Below are positions 1-7,252 of a stretch of DNA of 15,166 nt, piece by piece (the first letter of the stretch is position 1; every line of letters starts with the position of its first letter). The notes below the pieces were generated by a model. It searched no databases. It saw nothing but the letters and a program-made list of their open reading frames with translations, and was not told the origin of the DNA. The position numbers were made by a program, and so were the translations under genes. The DNA is from Bacteroidales bacterium UBA1205 (GTDB lineage Bacteria > Bacteroidota > Bacteroidia > Bacteroidales > WCHB1-69), in NCBI GenBank assembly GCA_002309615.1, contig DBXT01000018.1:1-15166 (forward strand). Reading direction: 5' to 3'.

Positions 1-320
<320 letters not shown>

Positions 321-493
321 ATATTATTCTTCTGTGAGTCTCCTCACTACTCTTGTCTCTTTTGTCTGTCCTGGGTCTCTATTCTAGTAATTTCCTCAAA
401 CGAATATTACCGGGATATTTGCTGCTTCTTCTTCAATATCTTTCAAAGAACTTTCGAAACCCCGCCTCCGTGTGACACATCAGCGAAGCGTTC
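321..493 (-). other. 16S rRNA leader (transcribed spacer)
   Basis: This is the inferred transcribed leader between the rrn promoter box at 500-507 and the mature 16S 5' end at 320. On the minus strand it contains GTTCTTTGAAA (451 down to 441), which resembles the boxA antitermination element (consensus near GCTCTTTAA), and a short hairpin GTGAG-GAGA-CTCAC (347 down to 334) with a GNRA tetraloop 14 nt before the mature end. The segment nearest the rRNA is purine-rich and repeats GAGAC three times (379-375, 359-355, 342-338). Leader boundaries and boxA role are inferred from position; the motifs themselves are visible. Confidence 0.6.
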
Positions 494-499
494 GGATTG

Positions 500-507
500 C
501 AAAGGTA
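500..507 (-). promoter_or_regulatory. rRNA operon promoter, -7 box
   Basis: The minus strand reads TACCTTTG, an exact match to the Bacteroidota -7 consensus TAnnTTTG. Transcription would start near 493-496 and run left into the 16S leader. No clear -33 TTTG lies 19-21 bp upstream; instead the upstream DNA holds A-runs on this strand at 543-550, 554-560 and 565-570, in the place where an UP-like element would be. Confidence 0.7.
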
Positions 508-830
508 TAATTTTTTTCTTTACACTTACTACCCTATACAACTTTTTTTTCACTTTTTTTACTCTTTTTTATTATCTGCTTAATTTACAACTTGATATTT
601 TTTATCTGTCGCATCATTTTATGCCTTTTTACCACTATTTTTACCGACTTTTTCCCCTGTTTTATCGCTTTTTTTATCCTCCACCTCCACTCTTATCATC
701 GGTTTTTGGAATGCTTTTTCCCTATATAGCGGAAATTTTAACACGATTTTTATCGTTTTTTTTTGCAAGACAACTGCTGTTTTTTTTTCTTATATTAATA
801 TATATGTATAAATATTTGCCGATAAAATGC
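508..830. other. Divergent spacer with phased T-tracts
   Basis: This 323-bp spacer between the rrn and threonine aldolase promoters holds no believable gene. The plus strand is strongly pyrimidine-rich (by hand count only 43 of the 180 bases at 541-720 are purines). Runs of four or more T recur at about one helical turn: 543-550, 554-560, 565-570; then 617-620, 626-630, 638-642, 649-653, (660-663), 669-675; then 703-707, 715-719, 736-739, 747-751, 756-764. Such phasing is known to produce intrinsic DNA curvature. A role in rRNA promoter activation or nucleoid-protein binding is inference. Confidence 0.6.
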
Positions 831-838
831 TACCTTTG
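831..838 (+). promoter_or_regulatory. Threonine aldolase promoter, -7 box
   Basis: TACCTTTG matches TAnnTTTG exactly and is the same octamer as in the divergent rrn promoter. The predicted start near 842-846 leaves a leader of only about 15 nt before the ATG at 859. A TTTG at 815-818 is only 12 bp upstream, too close for a standard -33 element. Confidence 0.65.
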
Positions 839-858
839 TTTTCATAAAATATCATAAG

Positions 859-1887
859 ATGAAAAGAGGATTTGGTAGTGATAATCATTCAGGTATAAGC
901 ATAGAGGTGTTGGATGCCATTGCACAAGCAAACATCAACCATGCCATGGCTTATGGTGAAGATGAATATAGTGAACAAGTAAAACAAACGTTCAAAAAAC
1001 ATTTCGGACAGCAAGCTGAAGTATATTTTGTGTTCAATGGCACCGGTGCCAACACCTTATGTATTGATAGTATGACACGCTCTCACGAAGCTGTTATTTG
1101 CTCAGATACCGCACATATTAATGTAGATGAATGCGGTTCTATACAACGAATTGTAGGTTGCAGATTATTGGCTGTGCCCACTGCTGAGGGCAAACTTACG
1201 CCGGATTTAATTCGTACGCAACTACACGGATTTGGATTTCAACATCATTCACAACCCAAAGTGATTAGTATCACTCAGCCGACAGAATTAGGAACGCTTT
1301 ACTCCATAGATGAAATAAAATCCATAGTAGCACTGGCTCATGAGTACAACATGTATGTGCACATGGACGGGGCTCGTTTGGCGAACGCTGCAGTAGCATT
1401 AAACTGTTCGTTTTACGACCTCACCACCCGATTGGGCATTGACGCTTTATCGTTCGGAGGCACAAAAAACGGATTAATGATGGGAGAATCTGTAGTAATA
1501 CTCAACCCTGCATTACAAGCAAATTTTTTATATCGTCGTAAGCAAGCTATGCAACTTTGCAGCAAAATGAGATTTCTTGCCGTACAATTTCAAGCCTATT
1601 TCAACAACGATTTATGGAAAACAAATGCCCTACATGCCAATAAAATGGCCCAAATACTATACAAAGCAATAGCAAACATTCCCCGAGTAAAAATAATGTA
1701 CCCTGTACAAGCCAATGCTATTTTTGTACAATTACCTTATGATATCTGGACTCAACTTCAAAAAGAATATTTTTTCTACGATTGGGATGAAAGTAAGAAT
1801 ATAGTAAGATGGATGTGTAGTTTTGACACCACAGAAAACGATATTCATTCCTTTGTAAATACACTTACAAGAATATTACAACAATAA
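859..1887 (+). CDS. ltaE: Low-specificity L-threonine aldolase
   Basis: The 342-aa product is a PLP-dependent fold-type I enzyme of the threonine aldolase/beta-eliminating lyase family, cleaving L-threonine or allo-threonine to glycine and acetaldehyde in the cytosol. Visible family signs are the N-terminal SDNHSG (residues 7-12), FNGTGAN (59-65) in the cofactor phosphate region, the active-site histidine context SDTAHINVDE (82-91), HMDGAR with the PLP-pyridine aspartate D170, and SFGGTKNG with the likely Schiff-base lysine K203. Length is typical. The ATG follows the -7 box by 20 nt and no upstream in-frame start is plausible. It is monocistronic: a hairpin terminator follows the stop at once, and the next gene is convergent. 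Stereospecificity (L-allo versus low-specificity) cannot be read from sequence. Related beta-eliminating lyases are the main alternative. Confidence 0.9.
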   Translation: MKRGFGSDNHSGISIEVLDAIAQANINHAMAYGEDEYSEQVKQTFKKHFGQQAEVYFVFNGTGANTLCIDSMTRSHEAVICSDTAHINVDECGSIQRIVGCRLLAVPTAEGKLTPDLIRTQLHGFGFQHHSQPKVISITQPTELGTLYSIDEIKSIVALAHEYNMYVHMDGARLANAAVALNCSFYDLTTRLGIDALSFGGTKNGLMMGESVVILNPALQANFLYRRKQAMQLCSKMRFLAVQFQAYFNNDLWKTNALHANKMAQILYKAIANIPRVKIMYPVQANAIFVQLPYDIWTQLQKEYFFYDWDESKNIVRWMCSFDTTENDIHSFVNTLTRILQQ

Positions 1888-1891
1888 AATA

Positions 1892-1930
1892 AGGGCTGAT
1901 TTTCTTTGAAAATCAGCCCTATTCTTTTTA
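1892..1930. terminator. Bidirectional terminator between ltaE and korB
   Basis: A perfect inverted repeat, AGGGCTGATTTT at 1892-1903 and AAAATCAGCCCT at 1909-1920, encloses CTTTG (C-G may also pair, leaving a 3-nt loop). It is followed on the plus strand by ATTCTTTTT and on the minus strand by TATTTTATTG, so it can act as an intrinsic terminator for both convergent genes, starting only 4 nt after the ltaE stop. Confidence 0.9.
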
Positions 1931-1953
1931 AACTATTTAAAGTTTCGTAAGCA

Positions 1954-2994
1954 CTAAACCTCCCAAGTATCTCCGCTGTTAAGCAAATCGTCAACGCATT
2001 TGTATTTAGCATTAGCCTGTGCATTAACCATTTGTTCTTCAAACATTTCTGTATAGGTAGGTTTTTTCACGGCACGAATCACACCTACTGCAACCGGTAA
2101 ATCACCATGCATACGGGCTAACATCATATGAATACCCGTATCTTCAATGGTTTCATCATGTACCATGAGGTCGTCCACGGTAATACCATTTTCGCCTATG
2201 GTAACCGATTCCAAACAACGTCCGTTAAAACGAAGTCCTTTATCCCTGTTCTTACCATATATCATAGGTTTGCCTTGTTCCAAAACGATTATTTTATCAT
2301 CACGAACTTCCCTATCGGTAATAGCGGCATGAGCACCATTATTGAATATCATACAATTTTGCAATACTTCCACTACTGATGAGCCGTTATGTTCTGCAGC
2401 ACATTGCATAATTTCGGTGGTGAGTTTAGGATTCACATCCAAAGCTCTTGCAAAAAAAGTACCTTGTGCACCCATTACCAATTCTCCGGGATTAAAAGGA
2501 TAGTCTATGGTTCCGAATGGAGATGTTTTGGTAATTTGGCCGAATTTGGTGGTAGGAGAATATTGTCCTTTGGTCAAACCATATATTTCATTGTTAAAGA
2601 TGGTAATATTAACATCTAAATTTCTACGAACTATATGGATAAGATGATTTCCTCCTATTGCCATAGAATCGCCGTCACCCATGTTAATCCATACACTCAA
2701 GGACGGGTTGGCTATTTTGATACCTGTTGCAATAGCACAGGCTCTTCCATGAATGCCATGAAAACCATAAGTATCCACATAATATGGTATTCTTGAAGAA
2801 CATCCTATACCGGAAACCATGCAGATGTTTTCCTTTTTGTGGTGTGTTTTCGGGAAAACGTTCAACAATGAGGATAAAATTGCGTGGTCACCACAACCGG
2901 GGCACCACTTCACCATTTGATCACTGGTAAAATCAGCTTTTGTTAATTCGACATTAGATTCAGGAACAAAATGTCTTTCCATTGTATGTGTCAT
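1954..2994 (-). CDS. korB: 2-oxoacid:ferredoxin oxidoreductase, beta subunit
   Basis: The 346-aa product is the thiamine-diphosphate-binding beta subunit of a 2-oxoacid (2-oxoglutarate type) ferredoxin oxidoreductase, which with the alpha subunit oxidatively decarboxylates the 2-oxoacid to an acyl-CoA and reduces ferredoxin, or runs in reverse. Seen are WCPGCGDH (residues 30-37), GIGCSSR (63-69) and C214, which correspond to the four cysteines C31, C34, C65 and C214 expected to hold a [4Fe-4S] cluster, and the ThDP/Mg motif GDGDSMAIGGNH (106-117) with downstream NNEIYGLTKGQYSPT (134-148). The start ATG at 2994 lies 4 nt after the korA stop, with GGAG in the korA 3' end about 8 nt upstream; an in-frame ATG at codon 5 is an alternative. 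Co-transcribed with korA. The exact 2-oxoacid is inferred from family resemblance, not proven. Confidence 0.93.
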   Translation of the reverse strand: MTHTMERHFVPESNVELTKADFTSDQMVKWCPGCGDHAILSSLLNVFPKTHHKKENICMVSGIGCSSRIPYYVDTYGFHGIHGRACAIATGIKIANPSLSVWINMGDGDSMAIGGNHLIHIVRRNLDVNITIFNNEIYGLTKGQYSPTTKFGQITKTSPFGTIDYPFNPGELVMGAQGTFFARALDVNPKLTTEIMQCAAEHNGSSVVEVLQNCMIFNNGAHAAITDREVRDDKIIVLEQGKPMIYGKNRDKGLRFNGRCLESVTIGENGITVDDLMVHDETIEDTGIHMMLARMHGDLPVAVGVIRAVKKPTYTEMFEEQMVNAQANAKYKCVDDLLNSGDTWEV

Positions 2995-2998
2995 AATT

Positions 2999-4843
2999 TT
3001 ATTCTCCCAAAATTTCGTTAAACTTTTCTTTTAATTCCGTAACCTCAAAAGGCAATCCCATAATCTTATTGTATTGGTGCATAGGATATTGAGGATATTT
3101 ACCACGAAGATAACTCAAGAACTGACCGTTATTAAGTTCGCAAACAACTATCTTCTTGTATTTTTTCAAAATATCTTCTGTGTTTTTCGGCAATGGCATA
3201 ATATAATTGAAATGTGTATAGGCCACTTTTTTGCCTTCTTTATTCATTTCTTCCACAGCCAAAGTGAGCGCACCGGCGGTTCCGCCCCAACCGATTACCA
3301 ATAAATCCGCATCAGGGTTTCCTGTTACTTCTTGATCGGGGATGTAGTTGGCTACTCTATTCACTTTTTCTTGACGATTGAACACCATCAATGCGTGATT
3401 TTCAGGATCGGTACTAAGATTACCTTCAGGTGCTTTTTCCAAACCGCCTACTCTATGGCGTAAACCTTCCATTCCCGGCAATGCCCATTGGCGAGCAAAG
3501 GTTTCAGGATCTCTGTAGAAAGGTTTATAGTCAGGATCGTTAGGTTTGGCCAAACGTGGTGTGATGCTCGGCAAATCGGCTACCTTGGGTATACGGAACA
3601 ATTGAGAACCGTTACCAAGATATCCGTCAGTAAGCAATATCACAGGTGTCATATGTTCTAAGGCCAATTTTGCAGCCATATATGCCCAATAGAAGCAATT
3701 GGCTGAAGAAGAGGCTGCCACTACCACCAAAGGAGCTTCTCCGTTACGTCCGTATAATGCTTGTGCTAAATCCGATTGTTCTGTTTTGGTGGGAAGACCT
3801 GTAGAAGGGCCTCCTCTTTGTACATCTATTACCACCAAAGGCAATTCTGTCATTACTGCCAAACCCAAGGCTTCGCTCTTCAATGACAATCCCGGACCCG
3901 AAGTGGAAGTACAGGCCAATGCACCTGCATAAGATGCTCCTATAGCGGAACTAATGCCGGCTATTTCGTCTTCTGCCTGAAACACCCTTGCGCCCAAACC
4001 TTTGTGTTTAGCCAATTCCACCATCACATCGGTAGCAGGTGTGATAGGATAAGAACCGAGGAACAAACCGCGACCGCTACGTTCAGATGCAGCCAACAAG
4101 CCCCATGCCGTTGCCACATTACCGGTAATATTACGATAAGTACCTTTGGGCATTTTAGCGGAGGCTATTTCCACTATTTTTGAATGAATAAGTTCCAATT
4201 TATCTGCATATTCATAACCTTCGGTAAGAACAGCCTTATTCAATTTCACCACATCCGGTTTTTTGGCGAATTTTCTATCCAAATAGGCATATGTCTGGTC
4301 TAATTTTTTATGAGTGAGATAAAATATCATTCCCAATGCAAACATATTACGACATTTGGAAGTAACAGATTTCTCTACACCCATATCTGCACCTATTTTT
4401 TCGGTAAATGAAGTTATAGGCGCTTTGATTATAGTATACGCACGCTCCAATTCATCGGTAAACGGATTGCCTTCATAACCGGCTTTGCTAACTGCATTGT
4501 CGGTAAAAGTATCTATATCCAATATAATGGTAGCTCCTTTTTTTGCCCACTTAATTTGAGACTTCAACGAAGCAGGATTCATAGCAACCAAAATATCACA
4601 TTTATCACCGGAGCTATAAATGCGAGAACCGACATGTGTTTGAAAACCGGACACTCCCGCTATCGTATTATGCGGAGCGCGTATCTCTGCAGGATAATCG
4701 GGAAATGTAGCAATATCATTACCCGTTAATGCAGACGCATCAGAAAACAATGTTCCTGACAATTGCATGCCATCGCCGGAATCACCGGAAAATCTAACCA
4801 CTATGTCCTCTTTTTGAACAACGTTTTGATTCTTTTCTATCAT
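2999..4843 (-). CDS. korA: 2-oxoacid:ferredoxin oxidoreductase, fused gamma-alpha subunit
   Basis: The 614-aa product combines two modules usually called gamma and alpha. Residues about 12-190 form the gamma (catalytic-type 2-oxoacid oxidoreductase) domain with FSGDSGDGMQLSG (18-30) and FPDYPAEIRAP (47-57). Residues about 235-470 form the pyrimidine-binding alpha domain with the signature YPITP (265-269), QAEDEIAGISSAIGA (289-303), STSGPGLSLKSEALGLA (313-329) and RGGPSTGLPTKTEQSDL (343-359). The C-terminal part (about 510-614) matches the transketolase-C-like domain II, including GWGGTAG. It assembles with KorB on a cytosolic CoA-dependent complex that transfers electrons to ferredoxin. No separate ferredoxin-like (delta) subunit is next to it. 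korA is first in the korAB operon, with a -7 box 46 nt upstream of its ATG. Length and domain order are normal for the two-subunit type. Confidence 0.93.
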   Translation of the reverse strand: MIEKNQNVVQKEDIVVRFSGDSGDGMQLSGTLFSDASALTGNDIATFPDYPAEIRAPHNTIAGVSGFQTHVGSRIYSSGDKCDILVAMNPASLKSQIKWAKKGATIILDIDTFTDNAVSKAGYEGNPFTDELERAYTIIKAPITSFTEKIGADMGVEKSVTSKCRNMFALGMIFYLTHKKLDQTYAYLDRKFAKKPDVVKLNKAVLTEGYEYADKLELIHSKIVEIASAKMPKGTYRNITGNVATAWGLLAASERSGRGLFLGSYPITPATDVMVELAKHKGLGARVFQAEDEIAGISSAIGASYAGALACTSTSGPGLSLKSEALGLAVMTELPLVVIDVQRGGPSTGLPTKTEQSDLAQALYGRNGEAPLVVVAASSSANCFYWAYMAAKLALEHMTPVILLTDGYLGNGSQLFRIPKVADLPSITPRLAKPNDPDYKPFYRDPETFARQWALPGMEGLRHRVGGLEKAPEGNLSTDPENHALMVFNRQEKVNRVANYIPDQEVTGNPDADLLVIGWGGTAGALTLAVEEMNKEGKKVAYTHFNYIMPLPKNTEDILKKYKKIVVCELNNGQFLSYLRGKYPQYPMHQYNKIMGLPFEVTELKEKFNEILGE

Positions 4844-4888
4844 ATTATCAATTGTTTATTATATTTTCTTTTTGAATTAAGTAATTTG

Positions 4889-4896
4889 CAAATGTA
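4889..4896 (-). promoter_or_regulatory. korAB promoter, -7 box
   Basis: The minus strand reads TACATTTG, an exact TAnnTTTG match. The start would fall near 4882-4885, giving a leader of about 40 nt before the korA ATG at 4843. A TTTG lies 12 bp upstream (4912-4909), closer than the usual -33 spacing. Confidence 0.65.
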
Positions 4897-5021
4897 TAGT
4901 TTTTATTGCAAAAAAATCTCTTTTTTCCGCATTTTTTTCAGCATTTTTCAATTTATTTTTATTCCGAAATCAAACCGTTTTTTTTTGATGAAACAACAAC
5001 CGTTTTCTTCAAAAAAAATAT
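4897..5021. other. Divergent spacer with second block of phased T-tracts
   Basis: This spacer between the korA and wecA-like promoters has no gene. On the plus strand, T-runs at 4921-4926, 4932-4938, 4944-4948 and 4956-4960 are 11-12 bp apart, followed by a longer run at 4978-4986 and an A-run at 5011-5018. It resembles, on a smaller scale, the spacer next to the rRNA promoter. Function is unknown; it may simply reflect the AT-rich intergenic composition of this genome. Confidence 0.4.
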
Positions 5022-5029
5022 TACTTTTG
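5022..5029 (+). promoter_or_regulatory. wecA-like/mltD-like operon promoter, -7 box
   Basis: TACTTTTG matches TAnnTTTG exactly and is the same octamer as before the tRNA-Ser gene. The start near 5033-5036 gives an approximately 60-nt, almost purely A/T leader. No convincing -33 element is seen. Confidence 0.65.
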
Positions 5030-5093
5030 CATGTTAAATATATCATATTATATACATATACAATTAACATATAATTAGACTTTTATATTAAAA

Positions 5094-6164
5094 ATGACAT
5101 ATCCTCTTGTTATATTATTGTTAGGAATAGGTTCTTTCGTACTATCATTATTGGTCAACTATTTCCTTTTGCATTATTCAGGAAAACGTTTTGCAAAAGA
5201 TGCTCCCGTTAATTCCACTCGATGGGAAACCAAACAAAAGCCGGTGATGGGAGGAATATCGTTTTTTATAGGTTTTATGGTATCGCTTATTGCCTATTTT
5301 TTGTTTACCGACACACCCATAGACAACAAATTACAAATATGTTCTATAATTGCCTGCATCTCTTTGGCATTCGTATTGGGATTGTACGACGATTTACACA
5401 ATGCCTCGGTTGTCGCTAAATTTTGTTTCCAATTTCTGATTGCGATAATACTATTGATATGCGGAATATACATTAAGTGCTTCCCTATTACATGGTTAAA
5501 CTATATTATCACCGTATTGTGGGTGGTAGGGTTGATCAATTCTTTAAACATGTTGGACAACATGGACGGTGTTACCGCCATGACATCGGTAGCTATTATA
5601 GGCGGCATGCTTATACTATCGCATCTATACGGACAAATAAGTATATTAGATACTTTTCTTATGCTTGGCATTGCTTGTGCAGTAGTAGGATTTTTGTTTT
5701 TCAACTTTCACCCTTCCAAAATGTATATGGGAGATATCGGCAGTTTAACTTTAGGATGCACATTGGCCATATTCAGCATGCTCTATTTATGGAATCCCGA
5801 TGCATATTTTCAGAATTCAGGACAAAACCAATGGTTTTACTCCTTGAAAATGTTGCTGTGTGTAATATTGCTATTTATCATCCCTTTATCCGATACGCTC
5901 ACCGTATTCATCAAACGCATTTCAAAAGGGCGTTCGCCTTTTGTAGGAGATAAAGGGCACACCACCCATCACCTTGTATATGCCGGATTTCCTCAACGCT
6001 GGGTGTGCGTTCTATATGCATGTATCACAATTATAGGCACAGCATTAGCAGCATACATTTTATCTGCTAACAATCTGTTATCATGTATTATAGGTTGTTG
6101 TTATTGTATATTGATATTCGGTACATTATTCGGAATTTCACTCACCCACATTGATAAAGAATAA
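5094..6164 (+). CDS. Undecaprenyl-phosphate HexNAc-1-phosphate transferase (WecA/MraY family)
   Basis: The 356-aa protein is a polytopic inner-membrane enzyme of the MraY/WecA/TagO family, which moves a UDP-HexNAc sugar-1-phosphate onto undecaprenyl phosphate to start a surface polysaccharide or wall polymer. Roughly ten hydrophobic segments are visible. Family motifs are in order: KPVMGG (residues 49-54), the Mg-binding pair in GLYDD (D99, D100), NSLNMLDNMDG (149-159), the catalytic-loop NFHPSKMYMGDIGS (204-217, D214) and the C-terminal cytoplasmic histidine motif SPFVGDKGHTTHH (281-293). The histidine motif and absence of MraY-specific features favour the WecA-like (GlcNAc or related) branch over the peptidoglycan enzyme MraY. 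The ATG at 5094 begins directly after an A-rich stretch. An 8-nt gap to the next gene indicates one operon with a lytic transglycosylase. The exact sugar cannot be told from sequence. Confidence 0.88.
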   Translation: MTYPLVILLLGIGSFVLSLLVNYFLLHYSGKRFAKDAPVNSTRWETKQKPVMGGISFFIGFMVSLIAYFLFTDTPIDNKLQICSIIACISLAFVLGLYDDLHNASVVAKFCFQFLIAIILLICGIYIKCFPITWLNYIITVLWVVGLINSLNMLDNMDGVTAMTSVAIIGGMLILSHLYGQISILDTFLMLGIACAVVGFLFFNFHPSKMYMGDIGSLTLGCTLAIFSMLYLWNPDAYFQNSGQNQWFYSLKMLLCVILLFIIPLSDTLTVFIKRISKGRSPFVGDKGHTTHHLVYAGFPQRWVCVLYACITIIGTALAAYILSANNLLSCIIGCCYCILIFGTLFGISLTHIDKE

Positions 6165-6172
6165 TCACAAGC

Positions 6173-7162
6173 ATGCAAAAAAAACATTTTCTTATAGAAA
6201 TCACATTGTTGGGCATCATTGCTATAATGAGCGGAGTGTTGCTGGTATCCTACATAAACGATAACACACCTGAAGATGAAGACTATAACAAAGCTTTTGC
6301 CAATTCCTATTTTTTATACTCCCCTCCCATTCCGGCAGAGCTCACATTTTGCGGCGAGCCTGTTCCGATAGACAGATACGATGTTCGTGAAGCATTGGAC
6401 AGAGAATTGCTGGTGAATGTATATTGGCAATCTAACATTATTTTATATTGTAAAAGAGCTTACCGGTATTTTCCCGTTATAGAAGCCATACTCAAAGAAC
6501 AAGGACTACCTGAAGATTTTAAATATCTGGCTTTGATAGAAAGCGGGTTAACCAATGTAGTATCACCGTCAAAAGCCGTGGGGGTTTGGCAAATAATGAA
6601 AACTACCGGCACTTCCTACGGATTGGAAATCAACGAAGAAGTAGACCAACGTTATTCCGTAACCGCCAGCACGGTAGCAGCATGCAAATACCTCAAAAAT
6701 TCTTACAAACAGCAAGGCTCTTGGACTGCTGCCGCTGCAGCATACAACATGGGTGACGGTGGCTATCGCCGCAGTGCCACCGCTCAACAAACCGCCAACT
6801 ATTGGGATTTGCTGCTCAACAGCGAAACTTCCCGCTATGTATATCGCATATTAGCAGCAAAAATTATACTATCCGACCTTACCAATTATGGTATTCATTT
6901 AAGAATAAAAGATTTATATCAACCCATACCGACTAAACAAATACTGGTAGACACTGCTGTCAATAATTGGGTTGATTTTGCATTAGCCCAAGGTATTACC
7001 TATAAACAACTACGCACTTTTAATCCATGGATTCAATCGAATCATTTAACAAACAAAAATCACACAACCTATACTATCACCCTTCCGCAAACAGCATACA
7101 ACAACTATAAGAAGATTATTGAGGAATTAAAAAATAAAGACGATATCATTAAAAAGTTGTAA
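6173..7162 (+). CDS. Membrane-anchored lytic transglycosylase (MltD/SLT family)
   Basis: The 329-aa product has an N-terminal hydrophobic segment (residues about 7-27) without a lipobox cysteine, so it is probably an inner-membrane-anchored periplasmic enzyme. The SLT/GH23 domain spans about 95-230: the catalytic glutamate is E123 in LALIESGL, followed by SPSKAVGVWQIM (131-142) and the AAAAAYNMGDGG block (186-197) typical of MltC/D/E-type enzymes. These cleave the MurNAc-GlcNAc bond to give 1,6-anhydro ends. Residues about 262-305 (WVDFALAQGITYKQLRTFNPWI onward) resemble a degenerate LysM-like peptidoglycan-binding segment, shorter than the multiple LysM repeats of E. coli MltD. It is the second gene of its operon, 8 nt after the WecA-like gene, which suggests linked envelope synthesis and remodelling. 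A perfect terminator follows. Confidence 0.88.
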   Translation: MQKKHFLIEITLLGIIAIMSGVLLVSYINDNTPEDEDYNKAFANSYFLYSPPIPAELTFCGEPVPIDRYDVREALDRELLVNVYWQSNIILYCKRAYRYFPVIEAILKEQGLPEDFKYLALIESGLTNVVSPSKAVGVWQIMKTTGTSYGLEINEEVDQRYSVTASTVAACKYLKNSYKQQGSWTAAAAAYNMGDGGYRRSATAQQTANYWDLLLNSETSRYVYRILAAKIILSDLTNYGIHLRIKDLYQPIPTKQILVDTAVNNWVDFALAQGITYKQLRTFNPWIQSNHLTNKNHTTYTITLPQTAYNNYKKIIEELKNKDDIIKKL

Positions 7163-7200
7163 CACTCAATCATTCTTCAAATACTATGACCTCAGCTAAT

Positions 7201-7236
7201 ACGAAAAAAGGTTGCCCTGCGGCAACCTTTTTTCGT
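7201..7236. terminator. Bidirectional terminator between mltD-like and TPR genes
   Basis: A perfect 16-bp inverted repeat (7201-7216 with 7221-7236) encloses the loop CTGC. The outer part of the stem is a run of six A opposite six T, so each strand has a GC-rich inner stem (GGTTGCC/GGCAACC) followed by TTTTTT. It can terminate transcription from both sides and sits between two convergent genes, 16 nt before the TPR gene stop. Confidence 0.93.
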
Positions 7237-7252
7237 GTGTTAACATTATGTC

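Noticed and set aside
4763..5074. Plus-strand frame of 103 codons overlapping the korA start
   Set aside because: Antisense to korA and then through the A/T-rich spacer; low-complexity translation, no homology pattern.
5031..5078. Possible 15-codon upstream reading frame before the wecA-like gene
   Set aside because: Its ATG is only 2 nt after the -7 box, so it would lie at or before the transcription start and not be in the mRNA.
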